Source: Ascidia mentula
Lineage: Eukaryota; Chordata; Ascidiacea; Phlebobranchia; Ascidiidae
Length of the DNA: 64,000 bases
Assembly (NCBI GenBank): GCA_947561715.1
Contig: OX387202.1
Span: 13,777,001-13,841,000 of the forward strand
Direction of reading: 5' to 3'
The notes beneath the pieces are model-generated. The model worked only from the letters and a program-made list of their open reading frames with translations, ran no database searches and was not told the origin of the DNA. The translations under genes were made by a program, and so were the position numbers. Positions 10,913 through 23,931 of this stretch are shown one piece after another (positions within the stretch are counted from its first letter, which is position 1; each line of letters starts with the position of its first letter).

Positions 10913-11703
10913 CTTTGCACGAACACCAACTTTGGTACTCTGCCCATGCAAAAAAAACTTTTCTCTGGGAAATAAAGACCATTTAGTATTGTTTTTTGTC
11001 TATTGCCTCACTTCAGTTTTTCAAACGCAGACATTTTGCGCACAGAGAATGCATGTTGGCTAGTATGTTACTTTTGTATGTGGTCCTCATTTCATTACTT
11101 TTTTTTGGTCTACTTATGGACCACAAGAATTGAAATAAAGCTATATAAAATTATCTGTTTTTCAAGAAAGGTATCATCTTTTTTGTGTGCCCTTTTAGGT
11201 TATATATATCGCTAAATGCTTTCACACTCGTTTCAAAACATTAATGGCCTTTTTGTAACAATATTTCTGTAACTGAACGGTTAATCTGCACTGAGCTTTG
11301 TTCAGCCATGCATGACATTCTGATGCTGTCATGTGACGAGTTCTTCTTTTCCAATTGTTTGAAATTTGTTGTCAAGTGAAATCTTCTGGTCTACAGAAAT
11401 TTTTGTACAATAACAAAACAAGGTTAAGGCCGTAATGCAGTTTTCCAGTAAATGTTTACTTTGGTTCCATTGCAAGGCAAAATTTTTTTTTTAGGAATGT
11501 GATGTTTCACAATTTACTAAACAAACTGCTCTAAATATGGATGCTTGGCTTAAAAACTTAAAGAAGTCAGCAATCGTAATGAGTTAACTTCTCAGTAGCA
11601 ATTGCAATTCTGTTTTCTTGTATTGAACCATTGGCCTTGTCTGTTGCAAAGCTGCATATATTGCCATTCAGCTTTTCTTTACATTCTCAGTTTCCACTTT
11701 TGT
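10913..11703. other. Intergenic region after JOSD
   Basis: AT-rich, with no recognisable gene. AATAAA-like signals (for example at 10969 and 11132) are candidate JOSD polyadenylation sites. Confidence 0.5.
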
Positions 11704-12445
11704 GTAATAAAATGCTTAAAATAATTGTTGTTTTTTTCTCATTGAAACCGGGAAACAAAAATAATGTCTGTCTTATTTCACAAACTATTTTTTTGGCAGA
11801 ATATGGAAGCATAAACCTTACTAATAGTTACACAAGGTGTCAAAACAATTGTTGTTGTTTTCTTCTCATTGAAACGAGGAAACAACAATAATAAATGCCT
11901 TATTTCTCAAAATATTTTTTTGACAGTATATGGCAGCATAAACTTTACCATTAGTAACACAAGGTGTCAAAACAATTGATGTTTTTTTCTCATTGAAACG
12001 AGGAAACAAAAATAATTTTTGTCTTTATTTCACAAAATATTTTTTTGGCAGTATGTTGCAGCAAAAACCTTACCAATAGTAACACAAGGTGTCAAAACAA
12101 TTGATGTTTTTTTCTCATTGAAACGAGGAAACAAAAATAATGATGGTCTTTTTTTCACAAAATATTTTTTTGGCAGTACATGGCTGCAAAAACCTTACCA
12201 ATAGCAACACAAGGTGTCAAAACAATTGTTGTTGTTTTTCTCATTGAAACGAGGAAACGAAAATAATGATTGCCTTATTTCACAAAATATTTTTTTGGCA
12301 GCATAAACTTTACCATTAGAAACACAAGGTGTCAAAACGATTGTTGTTGTTTTTTCATTGAAACGAGGAAATAAAAATAATTTTTGCCTTCATTTCACAA
12401 AATATTTTTTTGGCAGTATGTGGCAGCAAAAACCTTACTAATAGT
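11704..12445. repeat. Tandem repeat, about six units of 115-127 bp
   Basis: The block cacaaggtgtcaaaac recurs at 11831, 11958, 12083, 12208 and 12323 (spacings 127, 125, 125, 115), and a diverged unit precedes it from about 11704. Each unit also carries a TCATTGAAAC block, an AAATATTTTTTTG stretch and GGCAGTATATGG-like sequence. No open frame is conserved. It lies between the 3' ends of JOSD and DUT. Confidence 0.9.
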
Positions 12446-12514
12446 AACAAAACATCTCTCCTGATCAGGAATGCATAAATTTGCAGTGGTAAATTCCTTT
12501 CCCAGTGTCCAAAT

Positions 12515-13380
12515 TTAATTTCTTCCAGTTGATCCAAAACCTCCACCACCCCTTTCTGTGTCCTCCAGTGTCTGAAAGAAAGTTTGCAATGCGAAAATTA
12601 GGTCTGCTTTAATAAAAACTAGTGCATACATATAACTAATTCATTACTGATGCATTAAACAGGTTGACAAATTTATGAAGTGTAGACAAGTTTTATCATA
12701 AAAATTAAACACTCACGTTGAATTGCTGCAGCGTCGGATAAAAAATTCTTTCACAGATAAGTTGTGCAATCCTGTCTCCTTTTTTTACTAAAAATTTGGT
12801 AATTTTTCATAAAGTCAAAAATGAAGATCAAACCAGAAATACCTTCAAAATCTTTGTTGTTAAAGTTAAAAAGTATAACACCAACATTTCCTCTGTAGTC
12901 TTGGTCGACTACACCTGCTCCTACGTCAATAAAATGCTTGTTTGCCAATCCAGATCTCGGAGCAATTCTTCCATAACATGCATCAGGCAAGGCAATTTGA
13001 ATGTCAGTCTTGCACAGCATTTTTCCGTGGCTTGGCACTGTGTAATCATATGCACTAAAATATACATAATTAGTGAAGCAAAAATGGCATTACTATTTTA
13101 AAAAAAGGAATACAAAAACCAACAACATCTTGAAAAAGTATATAAATACACAACAAAACAAGACGATAAAGAAAGTATTACACCAACGTTTTTACCTATA
13201 GAGGTCATATCCGGCAGCAAACTTGGATCCCCTGGTGGGTGTTGTAGCATTTCCCGAAAGCTTTGCAAACTTTAAAGTTGTCGGTAACTCCTCAAACTTA
13301 TGGGCCAACTTGACTCGTTTTGGCGATGGCAAGTTTTGCGTCTCTTTCAGTGGAGATACTTTCATTGGTAAAGCCGCCAT
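12515..13380 (-). CDS. DUT: Deoxyuridine 5'-triphosphate nucleotidohydrolase (dUTPase)
   Basis: Four exons, 13196-13380, 12843-13054, 12717-12787 and 12515-12571, join in phase to 174 residues. All five trimeric dUTPase motifs are present: AAGYDLYSA (I), PRSGLA (II), [15 protein letters not shown] (III, with the catalytic Asp), [10 protein letters not shown] (IV) and [10 protein letters not shown] (V, the flexible C-terminal arm). It converts dUTP to dUMP and pyrophosphate, keeping uracil out of DNA and supplying the thymidylate precursor. The N-terminal 40 or so residues ([26 protein letters not shown]) are basic and Pro-rich, and PSPKRVK resembles a nuclear localisation signal as in the nuclear isoform. 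No defects seen. It is divergent with XYLT. Confidence 0.96.
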
Positions 13381-14212
13381 TGTTTGTACGTTTTTCGGTT
13401 GGCAAGCGCAATAGCCTTAACAAATAAAATCGCAACTAAAGTACAAAAAAAAGCACCTAAAGTACAAAAAAAGCACCTAAAGTACATAAAAAAAACGAAT
13501 CATTTCAAACCATAACATAGACGTAAATTAATACAACATAAATTAACTTTTCACAAACGAACCAAAAGATACTTTATTTATTGATCAATGCCAATCCACC
13601 ACTTCCAGTCATAACCAAAAACTACGCGCCTTTTGGCTCCAATATTTCGCGCCAAATATTGTTTCTATTTCTAATTAGATTTTCGACGGTCCTCTAGCTC
13701 TACCTTGCGGATTTATATAAATTTAGCTCAAGCGGAATCTTCTAGGATTGAAAAATAAAAGCAGCTTTCTGGTACTACTACTTTAGATAAGGCTAATCAA
13801 TTATATATACGAAACATATCGTTGCCATTGCAATCTATACTACCGTCGGAGAGAAAGGAATACGCTTGAAAATGTAATTTTATAAAAAAAAACGCGTTCA
13901 AGCGTAAAAGAGAGGAAGTTGAAGAAAGAAAAAGTGACAACAAGCATGAAATAAAAACCCTCCCAGCTTGGCAGCGTTGCGCGCTGTTTGGTCTTGTAAT
14001 GAGGAATAGTTTGTAAGCGTCGCGTGTTCAAGTATTACTTTTCAATTGATCTGTTAAATTATCGTTTACGCGCCTCGTGTAAGAAATTTTCTCATGCGTA
14101 TTGTGTGACTATAAAATGTGGCCACGTACTGTCCAATGCTAAGCGTACATTGTACTTTGCAGGTGTACGAATCAATGGAGCCGAAATTTTACTCGTAAAA
14201 ATAATTGTAATA
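13381..14212. other. Head-to-head intergenic region of DUT and XYLT
   Basis: About 0.8 kb. Near the DUT start (13435-13495) three tandem copies of a 20-base unit, CCTAAAGTACAAAAAAAGCA, are seen. The rest shows no recognisable element; both promoters must lie here. Confidence 0.6.
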
Positions 14213-17200
14213 ATGTATATGAGCAGATTGGTTTTCATCCGTTTTATGAAGAGACTATTGCGAAAATGGAAATTATGTTTGTACGTTATCATGTTTTTTC
14301 TTCTAATTCAGGCAAGTCGTAAGAGTTTTTGATTTATTTTAACTGGAGGGAGTATTAAAGGAAATGTAATCAATAAATTTGGTATACATGAAAGCCTAAT
14401 ACTTATAGTTTACTGCAACTATGCTGGTACTTAATGCTTTATTGGGTGAAAATTGATACTTTATGTTACTATGTCAGGATTATATTATTTATTTTTACTT
14501 TCACCATAAAATTATGCGGTTGTTGTGTATGATGTTGACAACCTTTTTTAATAACAACAGGCATTGATCGCATTGCAAGCCAACCCGAACTTATTGGAGG
14601 AGGAAGAACTTCGACGAATTCGCCAAGTTCAGAAAATGAAACAAAACCAGGTAGAAGCAGTTTAACAACCCTTGTATGGTTTGATTTTTGTGAAAAAAAT
14701 CGAATTTAGTGGTTTTATTTACTGTCATGGATCGGAACAATACATTTCTAGTACTTTTGTTACAAACTCTTCGAGGTCTGTAACTGTGCATGTTTTAAAG
14801 TTAAATTATTGCTCATCCTAGTTGGCAAAGGCCATGTTGCAAGGCGAGAGATCTCATTTAGCTGCAATGGAAAATGAGGGCGTTGATCTGTTCAATCCGA
14901 AAGATCCACGTTTTAGAGAGCAGTTTTTGCAGAATGTCGACAAAAATATTGGAATCCTTGAGGATCCGGACAATAACGTATGTTTATTGTCACTTGTTGT
15001 ATGTTTAGTTTCTGGAACAAATTTTATTTTGAGCATTATACACTTGACCTTTGATTTCAATTATAAAAGCGTTATTTTTGTGGTTGTCTTTGACAGCATT
15101 TTGCAAATAGTGTTTGGGATGGGTATATACAAAAGAAAAAAAAGTATGAAAAAATGTATTAAGGTTGAAATGGATGCCAAACCTTTTAACTCGAATACAA
15201 ATAAAAGTGACCTTATGGAAGAAATCCATTTTGATGATGATGAAATACCAAAAGAAAAAATCAAGTTTGAACCGAAGTATGTAAAAAAAAACTTTGTTTT
15301 GTAAAATTATGATAATCTGTGTTATTTTAGTTCTGCCTGCTTTAACTTCCTTGTGCATAAATCTGTATCATGGTGTTGTATACACAATTTATTTTCGTTG
15401 CTACCCACTGGTAATTAAAGATATATACTCATATCAAGGTATTTATTGCTTTGTGTAGGTGTGAAGTTACGCATAAAGATGCCCAATCAGCAATCTTTCG
15501 AGCAAAAACTGACCGTTGCAAACAAGAAATTGCAGACACCGCTTGTAAACATCAAGAAAACAAACTTCTTCCAAAATCAATGAACAGGTGATTTAAAAAT
15601 GTGCTCTAAATTCTGCAATATTAAACTTATGTACATAACAAATATATACCATAATGTTCATAATCATTGACCTCAAAATATATATATATATATATATACA
15701 TGTACGTCATTCGATGCTATGTTGTTTTTTATCCGGTAATGATCCCAGAACCGGTGCATATGTGTTGAATGTGAGAGGAAGTGTGATTGACATATTTTGC
15801 ATTCTAGACGTTGCCCACATGAAGGCAAGTTATCATCTGATGCACCAATGCCTTCTTCAATAGACGATTCCCTTCCACGAGTACGTATCTGCTTTATGCT
15901 GGTTGTGCATGGCCGGGCTTTTCGGCAGTTTCGAAGGTTACTCAAGGTCATCTATCATCGTGACCATTTTTTCTACATCCACGTTGATAAGAGATCTGAC
16001 TACTTGCTGAGGTTTGCTTCTGCATTTTATTTATCCAGTACCACTGCTGCTAATACACAAAACAGATTGTGAATTTACAAGTTTTTGAGGTAAAATTAGG
16101 TTTTCATCCCAAAACAAATGAATGTGTGTTTTGAGCTGTAGTAAGGTACAGCTTCAAAGTATACCAGGACTTGCTGTATTGAAGGCATATTGTAACCATG
16201 CTATTTATTTGTGACTAAATTTTACAGAGAGATTAAAAAAGAGGTGAAGAAGTACCGAAATGTGGCAGTTGCCCCATGGAGAATGGCCACAATATGGGGT
16301 GGGTCTAGTCTCTTGCAGATGCTTTTGCGTTCAATGACAGACGTCCTGAAGTTGTGGACGAAATGGGATTTCTTCATTAACCTGAGTGCTCTGGATTTTC
16401 CAATTGAAAATAATGAAAAGCTGGTAAGTTTTGGTGTGGGTGTCATCGGTCTTGTGAATGAATAACTGGCGCATATAATATCATTTAACATCATATTATG
16501 AACTGTTTAAAATTTTGCGCACAATGGCTACATACCTTACCTCCCCCTTTGCTCATGCTAATATTTCCTTATTGTGCTTCACATCGTTGAGAAGTCAACT
16601 TCCGTTGTGAGGGATGGGGCCATTGAGTCACTATTGTAACCCGTGCACACAATGGATAGCTTAAGTGCTTGCCAAGCGATCAGCTTTTTTGATTGATCGA
16701 CTTACGCAACAACTTAGTCGGACATTATCCATGTTTATCTTTTCACACAATAGCATCTTCTCTGACGGCGTCTGACTTGTGAACGAATTACCCTGGGACG
16801 CCGATTGTTAATGTTTTTGTTGTAATAGAAACCTTGTTTGTTCGGTGGATCGTGGCCTTGCCGCCCTCTCTTTAGTTAAACATTGATCTTAGTTTTACAA
16901 GTGCAATGGCTGTATGTAATCCCACTGTCTAGTATACAACATATTAACTTCACCTTATCACCTCAACGAAAATAGATGTAGCAAAATGTCGCAGTATATG
17001 CTCACAAAACCATAATCTTCCTTCTAGAGCCGGTTATTCAAAGTATATGCAGTGTTTAATGAGTTGTTGTTTGAAAACAACAAAGAATTAGGGATATATT
17101 CCAGATATAAACTACATGCAGTTGAACAGTTAAGAATGATTGTTAACTATTTATGTTTTAAGTTGCATAAGGTTCTGCATCAAGTTAATATTGTTTTTGT

Positions 17201-20200
17201 CACCAACTTGCAGATCAATTTCCTTGCAACTTATCGAAACAAAAACTTCATGAAGTCGCACGGAAGAGACGATGAAAAGTTTATCAGAAAACAGGTGAAT
17301 AACCAGCACCTTTTAGTTAAAAGTCCCAATCATATTCCCAAATCTTAGCTTAATTTAAAATATGATTCAGAAGTGATGTTTAAAGAAGTTATCACATGGT
17401 CCCCACAGAATTGACCTTAAAAATTTTTTTAATTTAAATTTGTTTTGCATGATTTTAATAAAACAAATTCTCAACAACATATTGTGACATCACAGAGAAA
17501 GCTGCAAAGCGCATTTCTTTTCTCAAATGTCAGTCACACATTATATACTTTAATATTTCATGGATGGCCAGACAGAATGTATTCAGCTCATTGTTGAAGT
17601 CTTTTGTATCCACAGCACAGACACTTAAAACTCAATACACCCCTGATTCAACCACTTTAAACCATATCAACCTATGACTTAACAATACAAAAGCGAATAC
17701 CTCAACATATAACCACACTACTTGACATCACAGTAAATATTATGTAAAAGTGAGTTGTTTGTTTCAACAATTAGAACCTTTGAGTAAATTGTTTTTCGCA
17801 TGCCTAATTATTCTAAGCCTGTCGGCAGTGAAAACCTGTCTGTTTTGTGATTTTATGTTCATTATTCAAAACCTGTGCTTGGTTACAGGGGCTGAATAGA
17901 TTGTTTGTTGAGTGTGAACAACATATGTGGAGGCTTGGGGAGAGAGATTTACCTGAAGGTAAATCAAAATTTTGAAAAGTTGTGTTGGTTAATGCATGTT
18001 GTAACATGTAGCTACCATGATCCTTTACAATTAAAAAAACACCTCATGGTAATTTTAGTACAAAAATATATCTAGGTTTTTGTTTTTAGTTAGTTGCCTA
18101 CTAGTTTCTTTTTCTTTTTTTTAATTCTGTCAAGGATATTTTTTCTAAGCATGTATTGCAGGAAAATCTGTTGATTACGGAACTAATAAATTAGGATGGG
18201 TTTATTTGTACAACATCTTTTTATATTTTTTAGGTATAACAGTAAATGGGGGGAGCGATTGGGTCGCGTTGAACAGAGAACTTTGTGAATATGCAATACG
18301 TGGAAAGGATGATCTCCTAACTGATCTGAAACACTGGTATGTGCAGAGAGCATTTGTTAGGACTATTCTTTTCCAGTTTATGCAAATAAACTGTTTTTAT
18401 GGTAGCAAGGTAAATGTTGACGTGAATGGGTCTGGGATTTATGGGTTATTGGATTTTAATAGAATTTACATTTTCAGAAAATCAAACTTTAGGAGTTTTG
18501 TTATCAAGACTTTGTTTGGAGTAGTATTTGTGTTAAGAATCGATTCCTAACACCTGATATGGATAATGTAATAAATGTTATTCTCTATCTAAGGTACAAA
18601 TATACTCTACTACCTGCTGAGTCCTTCTTCCACACTCTGGTTCAGAATAGCGATAAATGTGAATCGTTCGTCGACAATAATTTAAGGGTGACAAATTGGA
18701 ACAGAGCTCGTGGTTGCAAGTGTCAATACAAGGTTTGTTGGATAATGTTGGAACAATGACTTGAGTTTATCTAGTGTTGTGTTATCGTGAGTGCAAAAAC
18801 ATTTACCTTGGTGATATGTTTGATAATTGATTAACATATGAAACATTCTGTTGTTGAACTACTAATTTGAAGCGGTTGTTTGTAGTCCAGTAGTTCTGAA
18901 CCTTTTTGCACTTATCAAACAGTAAAATTTCAAGTAACTTTTGCAGTATAATGATTTTGTTATGTCCAAACTACAAGGTGTAATGAATGTAAGAATGTTC
19001 CATTTAATGTGAAGAGAATACATATCACGGACTGGTAAAAATTTATATGGGCTGGCAGTTAAGAAGTACTGGCTGTCTCATTGCTTGATGTATTATCCAG
19101 GGTTTAATTTTCCACAAGATGGACAAATTTTATAATCGTATTTTTGTAAAATTTCCAGCACATTGTTGACTGGTGTGGATGTTCTCCAAATGATTTCTAT
19201 CCTTCCGATCTTGGACGGCTCCAAACATCCAGACCAGTTTTCTTTGCGAGAAAATTTGAGGAGATCATTAACCAGGAAGTGGTGAGTGCAGTGGTTTATA
19301 TCAGGTTAACTTTAAACACGTTTACTGGATGTTATTTGTCACTTCAGTCAGTACACCAGTAGTTAAATTGGCCAAATAACAGCCTGCAGTGTTAGAATTT
19401 TAACAAATAATTTATTCAATAGTTTATATTGCTGTGTAGTCTTAGATGATTTCTATGTGAATATCCTCCCATTACTTGCTTAATAATTTAAAATGTGGTG
19501 TTTGTCACTTGCAATTTGTCACTACAAGTCTGCGAAACTATCACACTTTTTAATCAGTGCCAAAGTACAGTCTAACCACGAATTATGTGCTATTCGAAAC
19601 CACAGATTGGCTAACACAATAGTGATATAGCCTCCCTAATATGTGAAAAACCACACAGCATGTTAGAGATTTGATGTTTGAACTGGAATAACTCCACACC
19701 CATCCTGCAAATATGGTAATAGGGGAGTCGACTGAGTAAATGTCTACACGGTTTAGTTTATTAGAAGGAATGCTGGTGTTTACAAAAGGTGTCTGCCACT
19801 TTTCTCATGCTTGAAGGCTTGTTTAAAGTTTTGTGGTAAGAAGTTCTCCTTCATGGGGCGTTTACTTTCAATGAAACATTTTGTTAAAGACATTTCACCG
19901 GTTGCGCTAATAAAATTAAAAAACTAATTCTTAACCCACTTTCGGTAGTGTTATTTTTTTTTGTATAAAAAGGAGTAAATGAGCAAATCATGATGATTGG
20001 ACTGCAACAGCGCACATGGTTTCGACCTTTTATTTTAGTTTGTTTCCTATTTACAGATTGTATTTGCCAAGAAAATGTATGAAAGGTCGCAATCAATGAC
20101 TAACCTATTTTAAATTTTTGATTTTGAGGTAATATTCCCAAACGTTTCTTGTTTATTCCATAAAGACTTGTGTTATCTCAGCCGCTATGTTGATTCCTTG

Positions 20201-23200
20201 TTAAAAATGTAAAGTACTGATTGTAAACAGTTAAATGGCTTGTCACTGTTTTGTAAATGTTAAATGTGAGTCATGTCTAATGGGAGCAACCTAAAAAAAT
20301 ATCTAATTTTTTTGCCATATTCGGTGATACGTTTGTACGCACTCGCTGTTTACTGATATCTATTTAAAACGGTTCTGCATTTAGTCTGTTTGGTCTATGT
20401 GGGTAGAATGCTCTCAAAGATTAAATGTTAATTGGGCTACATAGAGATTCTAGCCCTAATGGAATTTTTTACCCATATGTAGCTTTGCAATTTCAATTAG
20501 AGGATTTGTTTAGGGCGTAACCGTCTATGTGTTTTGGGAGCCGACAAAAGCTTAGTCTGGTTGTGGTTAAAGTTTCATGCATAATTTATTTCCCTTTAAA
20601 CCTCTTGGGTTTTGCACATGTGCCTTTTACTCTCAAAAATTAAGGTATTGTTCCCATCAACAGAGAAGGAACTAATCGCCTTTCGAAAATGTCTGTCAAG
20701 GTTGCATTTCGGTTAATCTCCACGTTGAAGAACAACTTTTTGCAGCTTTTTGGATAAAAACTATCAATCATTGTAGCTGTGTTCCTCTGTTATTTGGCTG
20801 TTTTTTGAACTTAAATTCATGCCCCAACAACGTTGAACACTGTAGTTGTGAAATTCGAAACTTCAAAAAAAACCTCCAACAAGCTTTAAATCTTACATTT
20901 GTGACAAGTTTAGTTGTGAAATCGCCATACCTTAATCTACGCATACCAGCCTTTGTTGTCCTCACAACCCTGCTAGGTTATTCAGGTTGGCAAGAAATTC
21001 CCAAAACATTAGAAACGTCAAGTAAACCTAAGCGTGTTTCAGCAAAATTGTCGCATTTTTTTGCTAAATGGATTTTTTCTCGTGCGTTTGTTGCCAAGCG
21101 GCTGAACAAACAAATTCACGAGATTTTGGTCCAAACTGAGATAATACCTCACGGAACCCTAAAAGGTTCGGCGGTTCCCACTTTGGCAATCGATGACGCA
21201 GACAAATGTATAAAATCGTTAACTTCACAAACATTTTTCAGAAGCACATTAGCTCCTGCTAACCCTTAACATTGTTCATACTCACCAAGGTCAACCATCT
21301 GGACTTCAAACTTTATGGAAAATACCCGCCTGGAACCCCAGCCCTGAGTTCTTACTGGGAGAACGTATTTCACCACATTGACGGACCGAGTTCGGCAGGG
21401 GATTCTCCCTACACGCACTACTCGTCCTTTACTCGACTCGGCATGAAAGAAATCAACTCGCATTTGACCAAAAATAACCCGAGGCCGGACGCTTGCGCAC
21501 TCAACGCCGACCAGATACTCGAGGTAAGAATGTGGTTACAAAATTAATCATATAGGAGTTAAAGAGCCACGAAAATTACATGGCTTTTTTGTTTCTTCAT
21601 AATTTGGGTGAAACCCGAGCCTATAGCATTTTTTTATGGCAAGCAGGCTATAGCGTGCTCCACGTGATTCGTCCTGTTGTTTGGTGTATAGTTGGATGCT
21701 GTCTGCATCTAAATGAAAATTTACTCTCTTTTCATAAAACTAAGCCCGTTTTTAACGCAGTTTTACAATAAACTTGTGTTTGTACTTAAAACAACATCAA
21801 AGTGCCCAGTAACACAAAATCTATGTATTTTCGTCACTGTGAAGTCGTAAGTAGCTCCGTATAAGTTTCTTAACGCCCTTGTTTATTTTTTATATTTTTA
21901 TTGTCAAACTTACATAGTTGTAAAAATTCCCTCCTCCCAAAAAGAGCACAACTAAGACGCCACACGAAACCCAATTAACCTTCGGACAAATATATTTATT
22001 GTACAAAAATGGCTGAAGCACTAAAGGTATTGCGGTAGGAATGTCAAGTACCAACAAAAACACTTGATTGTAATTGACGCTTTGTTGTTCTACTACACGC
22101 GTGGCACCTTTTAAACCCAAGTCAAAACAACGTGTGTGTTTGTGACGCAACAGTGGGCATTTGTTTAAACGCCCTCATCCATGACATAGCTTTGAATAAC
22201 ATACACCTGTGATTGTAGTTGGCAGTAATGTGCCTAATCATTTTGCAAAAAACGAAACAGTGTTCACCTTTTCGTTGTTAAAAAATTACGATTTTTTAGG
22301 TTAAAATGCACAAAAAGCGGGAGCAGTTTGTCGGATATCTCGTCACGGTTGAGGGCACGTGGCGAAGTACATCAGATGCCGCAGAAAAGATTCCAGATGA
22401 AAACCCTGACGACCCGGTTCGCATGGAGGTGAGATGAAATAAATGTATCTTGCATGCCGAAGAATTGATGAGATATGGGTTTCTCCAAGTCCTAAAGTAC
22501 CATAAAAACCTATTGTTGGTGTTTGTTGGTAGTGTACCTCTAAAAACTAGCACTGAGCTTGACTAATTTGTCTAGTTGACGTAATAGAATTTTCCACAAC
22601 GCCCACACTGGATTTTTAGAGGCCTGCAATTTGTTAAACAGTCATAGTCTGTCCAAAACAGGGCACCTGTAATTACCACAGTTAATGCCTACAACGTCCA
22701 CATATGGATTGTTAAGGCACCGATGATTCATATGTAGGCGAGATAGCTTTTTTACCGTCACAATAAACTAGCTGATATTAATCCAAAGCCCGTGGCTCCT
22801 GTATGAACAGTAGAATGTGCATATTTTTGGACGTTTTGGGGGGTGACATGTGAACATCATTATCCAGGCCACTTTTTATATGGTTTGGTACCACGTGGTG
22901 TGTACGAATGGTGTAATAATTACCTTTCGTGTTAAGTTACGCATATATCATGAAGCAACAAGGCTCAGATTGAAGTCAGCAGATTTATTTGTAAAAAAAA
23001 TAAGTTACGTTTATATTAAATACCCTTTACATTTCAATAAAGCATTTTATACTGGGTTGCCAAAACACCTCCTTCAAGCTGTACATGTTGCGTCACAACT
23101 ATTTAATCGAACTTGGAATTGCCACAGATTCTCGTAACCCCGAAACCAGCCCTCCGCATTCTCGACGCAAACTCAGAACTTGCCAAACGGCTGGAGGGTG

Positions 23201-23931
23201 CTTCCGTCGGGACGAATTGGGACGTGAAGGAGCTGACGTTGCGAGACTGGGGCGGCATCGTCGGCCCCAACAGCGACGTCCGCTTGGTGGCGCGTTGGAG
23301 GCGTGCAGAAGAGGATTTCGTTGTAACGGTGGTAGCCATCGATCCTCTGAACGTAGTAAACGACTATAATGACTTCAGGACACCTGCAAAGGCCGCCGGG
23401 GTGACAGAGACACCTCTCAGCTTGCGGAAGCCGTTGAGGCCTGGAAAATGGACGATACGATTTTACGTTCAGCGCCAGTTCAACAATATTTGCGCCGAGA
23501 TTGATTTCCACGTGGTGCCGCTAGAGTTCGTAGACGGGGCGCCCGGCGATTCGTCTTTAGGAATCGACAATCTTGGTGTTCTCGACGACGCCAACCTTAA
23601 CGCCGCATCGAGGAATCTGTACACGATACGGACGACTCTTAATTTAAAGCGAGACGAACGCGCCGCTGAGAAGCTCGCTTCCAAATCGCAACACACGTCG
23701 GGTCCCAAGCTTCAAAATTGGATCGATGACGTCATAAGCGGTGCTTGGTCTGCAACGGAGTATTGTCTGGTGTCGGATTCGGCATCCGAATGGACGGCAA
23801 AGCAGCCGAAAGCGTGCTACAGTCGCAGACAAGTAACACCTGTTGTATGTGCCGCCACCTCGTGGTCGTCGTACTCGGCCGATCCCAAGTCTGAATTGGG
23901 GCCTGTTAAAAGTAACGGGAGAATTCGGTAG
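14213..23931 (+). CDS. XYLT1: Peptide O-xylosyltransferase (XT-I/XT-II family)
   Basis: Fifteen exons join in phase to 889 residues: 14213-14311, 14561-14650, 14822-14977, 15164-15276, 15459-15587, 15808-16011, 16228-16423, 17214-17294, 17889-17958, 18234-18336, 18594-18732, 19159-19281, 21290-21523, 22300-22428 and 23128-23931. Human XT-I and XT-II are 959 and 865. It transfers xylose from UDP-xylose to Ser of proteoglycan cores in the Golgi, starting glycosaminoglycan chains. A short basic tail (MKRLLRKWK) precedes a hydrophobic anchor (type II). The catalytic part has [59 protein letters not shown] (catalytic Glu) and CGCSPNDF. The C-terminal domain ends [15 protein letters not shown], as in the human enzymes. 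Intron 1 has a GC donor. The acceptor at 15163 is weak. The start could be Met at 14219 or 14246. XYLT1/2 ancestor more likely than a specific orthologue. Confidence 0.93.
15677..15698. repeat. (AT)n microsatellite
   Basis: About 11 TA/AT dinucleotides in XYLT intron 5. Confidence 0.85.
18898..19071. mobile_element. hAT-like MITE, 174 bp, in XYLT intron 11
   Basis: The left end CAGTAGTTCTGAAC pairs with the reverse complement of the right end, CAGTACTTCTTAAC, at 12 of 14 bases. It is related to the fragment at 8120. The 8-bp flanks do not match clearly, so the insertion is old or the ends are approximate. Confidence 0.55.
19282..21289 (+). other. XYLT intron 12
   Basis: 2-kb intron. It contains a 154-codon open frame on the plus strand (20805-21269) with no motif I recognise and no splice context that needs it; I do not call it a gene. 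No other element recognised. Confidence 0.6.
21524..23127 (+). other. XYLT introns 13 and 14
   Basis: Two introns (21524-22299 and 22429-23127) of about 0.7-0.8 kb around exon 14. AT-rich; nothing recognised. Confidence 0.6.

Noticed and set aside
20805-21269. 154-codon plus-strand open frame in XYLT intron 12
   Set aside because: No recognisable motif or signal; lies wholly inside an intron whose flanking exons join in phase. One such frame in 64 kb is not surprising.
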